64,000 bases of DNA, from contig JAJEKV010000877.1 of the NCBI GenBank assembly GCA_021234155.1, forward strand, positions 1 to 64,000, written 5' to 3'. Both the position numbers and the translations under genes were made by a program. The notes under the pieces were generated by a model. That model was not told where the DNA came from. It ran no database searches and saw only the letters and a program-made list of their open reading frames with translations. This DNA is from Isoetes taiwanensis. Taxonomy: Eukaryota; Streptophyta; Lycopodiopsida; Isoetales; Isoetaceae. Shown one piece after another: positions 26,202-36,138 of the stretch (position 1 is its first letter; each line of letters opens with the position of its first letter).

Positions 26202-26961
26202 ATGGTGCGTATTTTGGTCCCTTGGTATGTCTTTAGTCACCATGTCGCCAAATGCCTAAAAGGTGACAGGAATTATCACGTTACCAGTGTTATTTTTGTT
26301 GTACATGCTCTTGGGTCATGGTATGATTGGGAACGAAAATACCACGCTCATATGCATGGGGTAGCAAGCGTGGAAATTGAGGAGCTTATTGGAAAGCTTA
26401 AGGAAATATTTTGCACTGATGAGGTTGTCAAGTTGGAGCAGTTCATCCAACTAATTGATGACTTCCTATTTGCTCAAGTCTATCCAAGGGAACATTGTTT
26501 ATGCGGATGTGCTTTGAGGGAGGTAGGTGGAGGATAAAGTGCATGTATCTATCTATTGGGTAATGTAGTGCTTTCACTAACTTGCAATTGTTTGTCTTTT
26601 TTATCAGATGAGAAACGGTACCGTGCACTGGCGAATTGGCGTCTTAGTAGCAAAAGAATTCACATGTGTTGGAATATGTAATGGAACCCATTTTAGGGTC
26701 TACAAATCATTCCTTCCTGAGGCGGTATCTGATTCCATCATACGAGTCTACCTTCGGGATGAGTTGTCTCGCACGCTTGATAGTCGTGAGACGTCGTGGG
26801 CAGTTCGAATCAATGACTCACCCATGCATTTCACTTTTACCTCGGCTAAGATGTTATCTGTCGGAGAAGTGAAGATATCACGGGAGTATCCAACAAAGTA
26901 CAATATTAGGCCTTTGATGATGTGCACCATGTGGAGATGCATATTTAGAGTTCCATCATGA
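26202..26961 (+). CDS. Two-exon accessory gene of Helitron 3, function unknown
   Basis: Exon 1 is 26202-26522 (ATG after a TTTGTAG splice-like site) and exon 2 is 26608-26961. The intron of 85 bases has GAG|GTAGGT and TTATCAG borders and is phase 0, giving about 224 residues. Without splicing the first frame stops four codons later. The protein has a CLCGCALRE cysteine cluster at the junction, then GVLVAKEFTCVGICNG, and a C-terminal part ending MMCTMWRCIFRVPS. I recognise no family. It is not obviously RPA, which some plant Helitrons carry. It lies 108 bp after the helicase stop, and a decayed copy lies at the same place in Helitron 2, so it looks like a lineage-specific passenger. The 5' exon structure is uncertain. 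Confidence 0.55.
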
Positions 26962-27296
26962 ACTAAAATACGTCAATGAGCTCCGACAAAATTTTGTGTT
27001 TTGTATTTCTGTACATATTTTTTGTTGGTGTAAACTACTAAGGGTGACATTTTGAGCATAAGTTTTGGATCCAGCTTTTCAAAATTTTGTTTTTAGAGGT
27101 AGATTTAACACATTTGTTATAAAGCATTGTTTTCTCTGTTGAAATTGATAAACGCAAAGTTAATACATTGATGATACTATCATTAGACAAATTTCAATAA
27201 CAAAAATATTACAAAAGCAAATATTGTCTGATCTTGCCTATATCAACGTGCGTATGGATGTTAAAGGCCGAGTAAAAACACACGCCCAGGACATTA

Positions 27297-27326
27297 GCCC
27301 GGCAACGCCGGGCACACGTTTACTAG
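27297..27326 (+). repeat. 3' hairpin and CTAG terminus of Helitron 3
   Basis: Hairpin GCCCGGCAACGCCGGGC, then ACACGTTTA and CTAG, identical over 30 bases to the Helitron 1 terminus. Confidence 0.88.
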
Positions 27327-28962
27327 TCTCTTGTTTAAATTCGGTTTTTCCGGTCTGAAGAAAACCTTTTTGGAATTATTTTTAACATGATATCCTAAGG
27401 TTTTGGTGCTTTTGAATGCCGGAAAAAAGAACTCGATTATCCAAAAATTGAGAGAAAGACCGTGCATTTTTTTTTCATGTGATTTTGGTTTTGGATTTCG
27501 ATGTTGTCGATCTCTTCCTATTCTTATCCCTATTCTTATCCGATTCCACTTGGCGATTGATTGCATGCGACGATTGCTCAAAGCTCAAGGCTTCTCACCT
27601 CACAAAGACCTTTGTGCAACATGATCTCTCAGTTCTTAGGGATAACATATTGTTTTTCGATTGTAAGTCGCCGATCTTTCTTAGCTTCTGCGTTGAATCT
27701 TTCTTTTGTGTGATTGACAGATGGATTCTTTATCATAGTTCAAACCTTCCACATTTTGATCTGTTGTTTCTTTACCCTTTATGAAATCGATGGCAGAGGT
27801 ATTTCTACCATGAAGAGGATCTTGAGCCTGATTTATATGGCTCGACTTCACCAGTCTTTATCTGAACATAGCTGCGTTTTTATATCCTTTAGTTCTTCTT
27901 TTCATGAATATTATCAGCATCTGAGCTCTGTGTCTAGGCATAACAGCATTTAAGAGAATTTATTATGCAATGAACAGCTTTGTAAGACATCGTTCATGTC
28001 TAATATGAAGCCAGAGTTAGGATGCCATCGCCAATCATTGCCACGAAGATTCTTTGCCATCATTGACAAATCCCATGGAGCTTATACTAAAAGAGTCTCA
28101 AGTAATGATTTCATAGAAAGAATTTCAATCCACGGTATGACACTGATTGGAATACTTTATTTTGATGCCACAGTATATTGCACGCTTCAAAGAGGCAAGC
28201 TTCATTTGTGTATTACACAAATAAATGTCTGGTACTTTGCCTAAGATCCTTCAAGGTTAGGCTAAGTCGTTGTAGGCATGGAAGCTCTGCTCTGCCCCAT
28301 TTTTTTATTCTTTTGCTTCCATGAATCCATGTGCTACACTCAAAGACATGCGTTGGTCTTCTGACCATATCTCCTGAACTTTCTTCTGAACCAATGTAGT
28401 ATATCAATTTCCTGTTGTGTCATATCACCAGCAAAAGAATTAACAAGTATATTCATTCTAATTGGACCCAAATTTGCAGCATATCATCTCTCTATAGAAT
28501 GTCTAGACTGGAACGAAGACGTTGGGCAGCAGGTTTGCCCTTCGTTCTAAATCGGATGTTGGAGCTCTCAAGTTAAAAAGCTGTAGATATGGGCACACCC
28601 TTATTCCAGTTGTAGTGAGCATCTCCATTTCCGCGGATAATGATTTAGTAATAACTTCTTTAGTGTCATGACCATTAATTTAGATTGCAGATGTGGATGT
28701 GGATATGAGGCAGTGCTCCTCTCCTTATGTCGTTTATTATAATTATGTTGTAAATGTGGATGTGGAGCCATGCCCCTCTTTATGCTCCTATCCTTTATGA
28801 GGTATGAGCATTTCCATCCCTTGCTAAGTCATTATTCTGTCTCCTAGAAAAGGACCTGATTGACCCCTTTATAATTTACATCAGAGTGGACGTGGAGCTT
28901 TAACTCATTTATGTTCTGTTCCTTCATCATTTTAGTTTTGATACTTCTTATTCATTAACCAG
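27327..28962. other. Spacer right of the Helitron array
   Basis: It starts TCTCTTGTTTAAATTCGG, which loosely resembles the TCTACTTATTTAAAAAG starts and could be a diverged fourth element or simply the host flank. Open frames at 27403-27953 are T-rich and unrecognised. No gene identified. Confidence 0.4.
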
Positions 28963-29082
28963 GTACGTGAAGCAGTCTCCATGTTGGATTTAGATGTACT
29001 GTATTATCCATGTCCTAGAAATGGACCAAACTTCCGGCCCAGGGCAATTGAGCTTGGTGGAAAAAAGCAGTTCCCTTACATG
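28963..29082 (+). pseudogene. Single exon of a GST/thioredoxin-fold plastid-type protein
   Basis: A 40-codon exon with an AACCAG acceptor and an ATG|GTGATA donor, phase 0 on both sides. It reads VREAVSMLDLDVLYYPCPRN, GPNFRPRAIELGG and KKQFPYM. This matches the N-terminal thioredoxin-like fold of the plant glutathione S-transferase/thioredoxin family proteins, in which VRE..-LDLD-..YPCP and GGK.QFPYMVDPN are conserved. The preceding CPFC-type exon and the following DPNTG exon were not found nearby, so it is an orphan exon, probably copied here with a mobile element. Confidence 0.65.
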
Positions 29083-32000
29083 GTGATAATAAACCTCTTG
29101 CATGTATATTATGTGCATGAACTTTCGTATTTTGTATGCATAATTAGGGCAGTATTGTTATCTGAGCCCAAGTATTGCCAAAGCCTAGGAAAGAGAAGTT
29201 GCATTTGATTTATTCATAGCATACAGAGAGGGGCATGTCGTTTCGTCCATATTTGAGCGGTAGTTGGACCTGTTACATGATAAATATTATAGGGTTTATA
29301 TTTTCCTTTTGCTTCCGGCTCAATTTGTGCTCAGGTAACGAAGTTACTCCCTATTTCTTTTCAGGTCCAGCATTAATTTACGGTTGCTTGAAGCTGATAT
29401 AGATTACATCAAGTTTTTGTGGTCATCGGGATGTGATGGCTGGATTCATCCATTTTCAATTGTGAGAAGAGTTATATTCCAGGTATTTGAGAAACATTTG
29501 GATTTGTTCTCTTTGCATAATTGTATAATCTTTGGTTTTATTGAATTTTGCACAAGTAGCATTCCACTGCATTTTATCGGCACTGCTTTCTCTGATGTCG
29601 TTTCTTGATAGTGTTTGTTGTTTATATGAAAAGGCAAGCTCTTCAAAACAAAGGCCTTTAGTATATTCGGTTGCATGATCAAGGTATAAAAGCTTTCAAT
29701 TTTGTTAATGTAAGTTGCATCTGTCGTAAGTGAATCATGAAGTGACCTTCCCGGCCTTTCTTTCCCATTCCATAAACTATTCTGCTAGGGATCCATAGAC
29801 TATTCTCGCAAGGAGGTATATATTCTCTGTTATTTTTTATGCTTATGGCATCTTTGGCTGAACGGCCAACTGCTTATTTTGATGTCATCTTGCAGTACAT
29901 ATCCTGCTAGGAAGACAAATTAGCAGCCATAAAATTCATGAAAGGCTTATGTTATTTCTTAGTGCCTTAAAAGCATGTGCCATGAATTTAGGTGCAGCAT
30001 AGGTGTCACCATATTCCATTATTCTTTAGATGTTCATGAGGGATTCTATAGTAACTAGAGCCTTTTTGAAAGTGGTTGCCATGACAGCATAGGTATCACC
30101 ATATTTTATGTTCTATTTTCTATTTTTCTCTAGAATTTCTATGATTCCAGATGATGCCATGATATTGACGTCAGGTTGGACGAATGTGAGAATGAACCTT
30201 CAACAACAAGTTTGAAGCATTCATTTCAGAAGATGAAACTTGACCTTGCTGACTTGCCCATATTGGAAAACAGCCATCTTAGCGTTTCAGAAGGAAAACC
30301 AATATCAGAACTTTATTTTGCCTTCTTATTTCCTAAACTAGAACTTGAAACATCTTTATTTGACAACTTTCTTTGTTAACATACAAGTGCTCTACCTCAT
30401 GTAAAGGCTCTAAGATGCAGAAGATGGCATGGCATGTTCAAGCAGTCCACAATTTCCTTCATTGGAAAAGAACATACATAAGGCTTCTCGCTCACCATAA
30501 TCATAAGCTCCATTGGTATCTCCATAATAGTCTGTATTTACGAAACAAATTAAACAAGCTACCAGAATGAATGAAATGGGCTAAAGTTAAACTATGGAAT
30601 TTTTATTCTACAATTACCATATTCACATACCATATTCACATGCTCTGTTTGTACATATCAGAGGTATAGCAAAATATGCATCCTTGGCTTCTGAATGTCT
30701 AGAATATCTTTTGCAGCATAGACTCTCCTATTCAATGGACCCTTCTTTGAATTGAATACCATATGCACGAACATGTCTCATATATTTCATATTTAAAAGT
30801 CTCACCGCATTCATGCGATCAAAGCAATGCTTGTCTTTCTTGAGGGAAAGCAATTTACATGGACGTAAACGATTCGAAGGCGGAGAAAGGCTTGTACAAT
30901 AAGGAGACTCAGGCGTGGAAGAAAATGCTGCTCAATCGTCTCGACAACCGATCCCAAGGCTCAAAGGTGGATACATATCTGAATTTCGGCGGTTTTACGA
31001 TAGAGACATGTGAGAGACCACGTTGCAAAGGCAAACGAGAAAAATCGGGGGCCTTCAACTTCGGAATGGTCCGGTCCGCATCCCATGTTGGACCCCGAAA
31101 CACGAAGACATCATAAAAGGTTAAAAAATCTAACCCCCGTGATAATTTTTTTTTCTTTTCTCGATGCTGCCATATTCCTGTGGAAGGGTTGGGTTTCTCA
31201 AATCAGCAAATAGAAAACTGTTGCCAGCAATTCAAAGAGAAATAATGCAAATATCTCCATGGTCATCGACGTAAAGCGATTAAAGCGACCTTCCTCGGGG
31301 ATGCTTAGTACAATCGATCGAGCATTTCAAAACATACTTTTAGTCAATAGAATAGAACGTATGCATTGAGATAGGCTCAAGATTAGAAGAATTTCAATTT
31401 CGAATTTCAAAAGAGCTGTGTATTCTTCATATGCAACACTTCCAAATAACTGCAAACCCTTACTGCATTGAAAATAAAATATCAGTTCATGGATAAACGA
31501 AACTGAAACAACAAAAAAGGGTCGCCAAGCGAGGAAGCGGCGGTGAGATGTGCAGAAGAAAAACCTTTCTGCTTTGCCGTTTCACAAGAAAAACCTTCTG
31601 CATCCCCGCTGCAGATAAACCTTCTTTCAACTCCGACTTCTATTTTGCATGCCTAAGAGACTCTTTAGCAAACGATTATTCATTGCACACCTTTCTAAGA
31701 AAATACTCCAGTCGATTGTGCAAAATGGTTTGCAGTTGTTTCTCTTAGTCTCGCATGGCCGGAAGTGGCGCAGGCTAACTTGGGGCGGCCCAAACGAACC
31801 AGCAAGAAACCTAAAAGATGGAAGAAAACAAAAAGGGGTGAAGCCGCCAAGGCACAAGGAAAACCAGAAGGAGATAGAAATGGGAAACACAGGCAGAGAG
31901 ACGGTCGATGGGAGGCAGAATCATGTAATCACTGTTGTTTCTCGTATCCCATTTTTTTTCTTGAAATCGACCAAAAAGGCATCCTATCAATCTGGGCTCA

Positions 32001-32257
32001 AAATAATAACTACCTTGGACGCAAATGAAAGTTGAACAACAAAATTGACGGCCGAGATGCTGTGCACACACTACATTTTGCTTTTATTACTATATATAGA
32101 TAGATGATCACTATTGTTGGTAAGTTAAATCACATATCACGTCCACCCCTAGACAACATAACTTATAACTACATATTAATGCTTTTCATTTACATGTTCA
32201 ACATCTATAATAGAACCCAAGCATTGCCCATCGTTGTATTTAAGAACCCAAACATTA
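29083..32257. other. Spacer with short unassigned frames
   Basis: No gene recognised over about 3.2 kb. A splice-like acceptor precedes an open frame at 30176-30379 (DECENEPSTTSLKHSFQKMK...), and frames at 30859-31116 and 31649-32035 are basic and unassigned. It ends at a Helitron-type hairpin (32258), so part of it may be Helitron body including the orphan exon at 28963. Confidence 0.35.
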
Positions 32258-32284
32258 CCCAGCAATGCTGGGCACTGTTGTTAG
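32258..32284 (+). mobile_element. Helitron-like 3' terminus with TTAG end
   Basis: Perfect hairpin CCCAGCAATGCTGGG, then CACTGTTG and TTAG followed by T. The stem matches those at 12.05 and 49.8 kb except for the central base; the end is TTAG instead of CTAG. Probably a related subfamily or a mutated end. Confidence 0.55.
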
Positions 32285-32647
32285 TAAAAATATATTGTAA
32301 TCACCGGTTGTTGCAAATTACGCCATTATTCCGCCAAAATTATAAGGCGGAATAGAACTATAATTTCCTTGGTATTTTAAGGAGCGCGCCGCTTCCCTAT
32401 CTTGCTCCAGCCCTACTTCCCTGTCTTCCCTGTCTTGTTTAAGGAGCTCTACCCTGCTCCAGCCTTGCCAGAACTGCCATATCCCATCGTTTGGACCAAC
32501 ACAGATAAGGCAAAAAAGGCACCAACACAGATATGGCGGCTCTGTTTGCACACAGATATGGCGGCTCTGTGAGTATTTTCCAGCAAGCTTTGAACCCAAA
32601 ATGGAAATGGCTAAATCTACGACAGCAGAGGTCGGATTGTGTGCCGA

Positions 32648-32868
32648 GCCTGCGAGTTGACCCTCCTGGCAACTCGGGATCTTGTCAAAACTTGCGAAAA
32701 CTTTTACTAGGTTGGTGTGACAAACAGTTGAGTATGGTGAAGAATTGAATCTTCCTTGACAATTGAACTTTCATTCTTCACCATACTCGACTGTTTGTCA
32801 CACCAACCTAGTAAGAATTTTCGCAAGTTTTGACAAGATCCCGATTTTTGAGAGGGTCAACCAACGGC
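32648..32868. repeat. Long hairpin: about 100-bp inverted repeat
   Basis: The left arm (32648-32748) and right arm (32770-32868) are near-perfect reverse complements with a loop of about 20 bases. Shared blocks are GTTGACCCTC, CGGGATCTTGTCAAAACTTG, CGAAAA, TTACTAGGTTGGTGTGAC, AAACAGT.GAGTATGG and TGAAGAAT. A transcript of either strand would fold into one long hairpin. Known structures of this kind are MITEs, hpRNA loci and young MIRNA genes. The few mismatches suggest a recent origin or constraint. Confidence 0.85.
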
Positions 32869-33190
32869 GTGCTCAAATCCTTTTGGATATCGAGCAATGT
32901 TGGATCTTTGGGAGTTGGCTTGTTTGGTTGTGCCATTGTGATGCTAATGGTTTTTCTTTCAGAGTCATCAAGACATGGTATCCTTAGAGGGAGGAGCATA
33001 TCTAGAGGGGGTTAGCATGAAGGTGCTAAGGACGAATTCTCCATGTAAGCAATAGAAGTAACTTTTGATGATATAGAGGAACAGTTTTCCTTGTATAACT
33101 TTGGTGTATATATATGATCATTATAGTTCTGATGGATTCAACAAGTGCTTAGATCTGTGATCGACCCATGAGGACATGGGTTAATTTTTA

Positions 33191-33640
33191 GAAGGGGAGG
33201 CTGTAACGGACCTGGCCACTTAATGGTTCAGTATACGCATTTGTGTATGGTACGTATATGAGTTGTATATGTACTTGTGGCATGCATGCAGCATGAGCTC
33301 ATGTAAACAAAGGGTTTACAAAAAGGCAATGTTGGAAAGAGAGCTTTTGGCAAACGTGAGGCTTTTTGCAAGAGAAGGCAACCTTGGGCATGTAGGCAGA
33401 GAAGGAGCGTGAAGGCAGAGAAGGATTGCGCTGGGAGAATTGCAGGATCAAGTGAGGATGCCAAAAACAATTCTACAAGGACAATTTCATGAACATATCA
33501 AAAGCTAGCTTTCCTAGACGTGCTGGGTATTTAGATATTCCTCTGTCGCATAATCTAAAGATTTGTAATGGAACAGTTTTCTGTCTCCTTGCTCATCTGT
33601 CATATACATGTTAGGTTCATATGGTGAAATATTAGTCACA
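33191..33640 (+). mobile_element. LTR retrotransposon 3' end: polypurine tract and LTR start
   Basis: GAAGGGGAGG (33191-33200) is directly followed by CTGTAACGGACCTGG. A purine tract next to TGTAACG is the usual junction between the internal region and the 3' LTR of plant Gypsy elements. The right LTR edge is uncertain; TAGTCACA near 33640 is one possible end. No pol frame is visible upstream, so this is a remnant. Confidence 0.45.
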
Positions 33641-33744
33641 CATAATCAAGCAAACAAGCAAACATGGTTGGCAGAGTCACTTGGAGGTACATGTGTCATC
33701 AGCAAAGAGTAAGACAACATAAACAATAAAATAAACACATTTAC

Positions 33745-33940
33745 CTGGAACTTCTTCTGCAGATAGTATTTCATGCAAAAGCTCTCCAGATTTGATTGTC
33801 TGGATGTTACTTGATGTCAAAGAAACCATATATAAAAACAGCCCGAAAGATGCAAATTGACACATCTCGCAGCAGATGCAGATGTTTACCTCTATGGAGT
33901 GACCTTGACTTGCTCTTATGAACAGTTTCCCATCCTCCTT
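33745..33940 (-). pseudogene. TPT1: tRNA 2'-phosphotransferase (Tpt1/KptA), two internal exons
   Basis: Minus-strand exon A (33937-33890) reads EDGKLFIRASQGHSIE and exon B (33799-33745) reads TIKSGELLHEILSAEEVP. Both are bounded by splice signals (GAG|GTAAAC, CCAG|GTAAATG, ATCCAG acceptor). IRA.QGHS is the signature of Tpt1/KptA, whose arginine and histidine act in removing the 2'-phosphate left at tRNA splice junctions using NAD+. The next expected block (C..HGT) and the N-terminal RHK..LGL block were not found. This is an isolated internal piece. It lies 5' of the enoyl-CoA hydratase fragment on the other strand. Confidence 0.7.
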
Positions 33941-34181
33941 TAACAAAAGTAAATCTACGCTTATTGTAAAGCTTGGCTTTGCGCAAAGAGGAAATGAAAT
34001 AGAATAACCTAAAGCGATTAAAAATCTCACGCTATTGTTCAAAACCCCACCGAGTTTCTTGAGAGATTTCATTCTATGCCAGGGTCTGCAATATATTGTC
34101 ATTAAGTTTGTGCAATTGCATATTACAAAGACAAATGGTTCTCGATAGCCGGGCCTGGCTATTGCCTATACGCATCTGCCT

Positions 34182-34315
34182 TTTGTTCTATTCCATGTTT
34201 TCCCTTTTTCTTTCCCATTTTCATTTTCCTACACACTTTCCTTTTCCGTTTTCCTTTTTTCCCATTTTTCCTACATGTTTTCTGTTTCCTTTTTTTCTTT
34301 CACTCATTTTTTGAG
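34182..34315 (+). repeat. Polypyrimidine (CCCTTTTTC) tract
   Basis: About 130 bases of imperfect CCCTTTTTC/TTTTCCC repeats on +. Composition and motif match the larger tracts at 57.5-58.9 kb (+) and the GA-rich ones at 49.55 and 63.87 kb. Confidence 0.8.
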
Positions 34316-34398
34316 GCCATCATATAAATGGTTTAATTTGCAGTTTTGTTAGATATATCAGATTTTTGCCATATATCAGATTTTATCAGATTGTAAAT

Positions 34399-34470
34399 CC
34401 GGAAATGACAGCCGTTGCTTTAGTTTTGTCAAATTCTACCGGAAATGACAGCCGTTCCTTTAGTTTTGTC
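34399..34470 (+). repeat. 40-bp tandem duplication
   Basis: CCGGAAATGACAGCCGTT..TTTAGTTTTGTC occurs twice with period 40. Confidence 0.85.
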
Positions 34471-34530
34471 TTCTTCAAGAACATATTGTCTTATTCTGCT
34501 CTAAACCATATTGTCCTATTCTGTTCCAGA

Positions 34531-34645
34531 ACACAGAATGTTAAACAGAAATTTTGTCCTATTTTGTTCTAAAACACAGAATGTTAAACAGAAATTTTGT
34601 CCTATTTTGTTCTAAAACACAAAATGTTAAACAGAAATTTTGTCC
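34531..34645 (+). repeat. 43-bp tandem repeat, 2.7 copies
   Basis: ACACAGAATGTTAAACAG..AAATTTTGTCC starts at 34531, 34574 and 34617, with one change in the third copy. Confidence 0.9.
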
Positions 34646-34689
34646 CTTGTCACTAATCAAATGAATTGTGTACATCTTAACTTATGTTG

Positions 34690-35620
34690 TATTTCTTCCA
34701 GTGTGGCCTCTGTTATGGTAGAAACAAGGAACAGTCAACCAGATTTGCAGCCTACTAAACTCATCACTCCTAAAAGAAAGCCAAGAGGTCATCAGACACA
34801 TCGAAGTTTGGCCATGTCGTTTGAATCTACTGCAGATCCAGTAGAGACAATAGAAGGGCCTGCAGATACGATAATTGACATAGACAAAGAGGCGGGAAAT
34901 ATTGCTATGCCGTTGGATGACGGCACATTTGTTATGGAAGAAGAAGAGGGGAAAGACTTATTGAGAAAGATAACAATGCCACGAGATAATACTAAAGCAA
35001 GCGAGAAAAAAAAGGACAGAAAAAGGGCAAAGTTCGGGATCGATGATGATGTTCTTGGTGACTTATCGCATCTTTTCGCGTGGAAGTGATTTTAGAAACC
35101 TTGGATGCACTAAGCGTTAAAGAGGGATCTGAGAACCACACATGATTCCATTATGTCGGGATTAGGATAAATGAGGAGGTCCATAAAGTGGGTTCAAGCG
35201 CCAAATACTAAGAGATACCTTGAGACAGGCAAGGGGAACTTCATTTTATCTATGGCTACAGCAAAAGGTGATGTTATTCCAGTGACTGATGAGGACATTG
35301 ATGGTTGGGACCCGTATTGGCAAGAAGTGAATAAGGCATTTGAAGAGTCATTGGTACATAACAAGGATTGGTGAGATTTGCGTGGTAGAATGTTTCTTGA
35401 TGGCAACCATCGAACTGAGGCATGGATGTCTGAAATCAACGGTACATACAAATATGTCAAATCCAAACATATTTGTGTTCGTGCTGATTTTATAAACATC
35501 GACGAGCTGAACGAGACAATACTAGTTGCTGCAATGAACAGAATAAACTTGTGAGCTTTTTAGCTTTTCTATTCTTATATGCAAATCATTCTTGCTCACT
35601 TGCAGAAATTGCTTGTTGTA
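34690..35620 (+). pseudogene. Unassigned gene remnant with a 'DGNHR' motif
   Basis: An open frame (34640-35089) encodes an acidic then lysine-rich protein (MEEEEGKDLL, KASEKKKDRKRAKFG). After a gap a second frame (35171-35374) gives WVQAPNTKRYLETGKGNF and VTDEDIDGWDPYWQEVNKAF. It is interrupted by TGA, then continues as DLRGRMFLDGNHRTEAW and later VRADFINIDELNETILVAAMN. DGNHR resembles the D-G-x-H-R motif of ParB/Srx-fold domains, but that is a weak resemblance. Stops show it is not intact. I do not recognise the family; a plant transposon protein is possible. Confidence 0.45.
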
Positions 35621-36138
35621 GACTGAACGAGATTGGTGTTGTCCACAGTGTTGTCCTCAATGTCAAGTATTGAGCAAAAAGTAAAGAAACGCAAACGATG
35701 TCTTTACATCGATGACGGGGCACAAGAAGATACTTGATCTGAAAATATAAAATATCTCTGTCATTTATACATTGGGTTTAGTCTCTGCAATTATTGCAGT
35801 GACATAAATTACTATGCTATTCGGATTTTCTAATACTGTAATCGATCTGTCTACTTTCTAGGTATAACTCTCCAATTCTTCTTTGTTATATTATTTCATG
35901 TTGTTATTATCTAGATACCAACGTTGTTCTACGATTGGGTTGTTTAAGTCTACGGTGCAAGGTGTTGTTCCTTTTAGAGGCAAACATTGTATCTTGTCGA
36001 TTCTTGGAATATTAAGAATATTCCATAAAAACTCAAAAAACATGTTTCAAAAAAACCTAAAAAAAATTCCCCCCGCAGTTTGTTAGTAAGATGTTTTTGG
36101 CCATCTGAGTTATTAAGTCATGATATTGGTAAATGCAG
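35621..36138. other. Spacer, no gene seen
   Basis: No exon recognised. Upstream exons of the enoyl-CoA hydratase gene would be expected here if it were whole. A run of AAAACATGTTTC/AAAAAAACC precedes the acceptor. Confidence 0.4.

Larger units (their letters stand above)
22826..27326 (+). mobile_element. Helitron 3 of the array, with helicase remnant (about 4.5 kb)
   Basis: It starts TCTACTTACTTAAAAAG at 22826 and ends with hairpin GCCCGGCAACGCCGGGC (27297-27313), ACACGTTTA and CTAG at 27326, followed by T. It carries the C-terminal portion of the Helitron helicase (25500-26093) and, downstream, a two-exon gene (26202-26961). The HUH Rep nuclease and the N-terminal helicase motifs are missing, so it is a deleted derivative of an autonomous element. 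It is the best evidence for which family built the array. Confidence 0.85.

Noticed and set aside
33677-34102. 141-codon minus frame taken as one protein
   Set aside because: Only two short parts match tRNA 2'-phosphotransferase, and both end at splice signals; the rest reads through introns.
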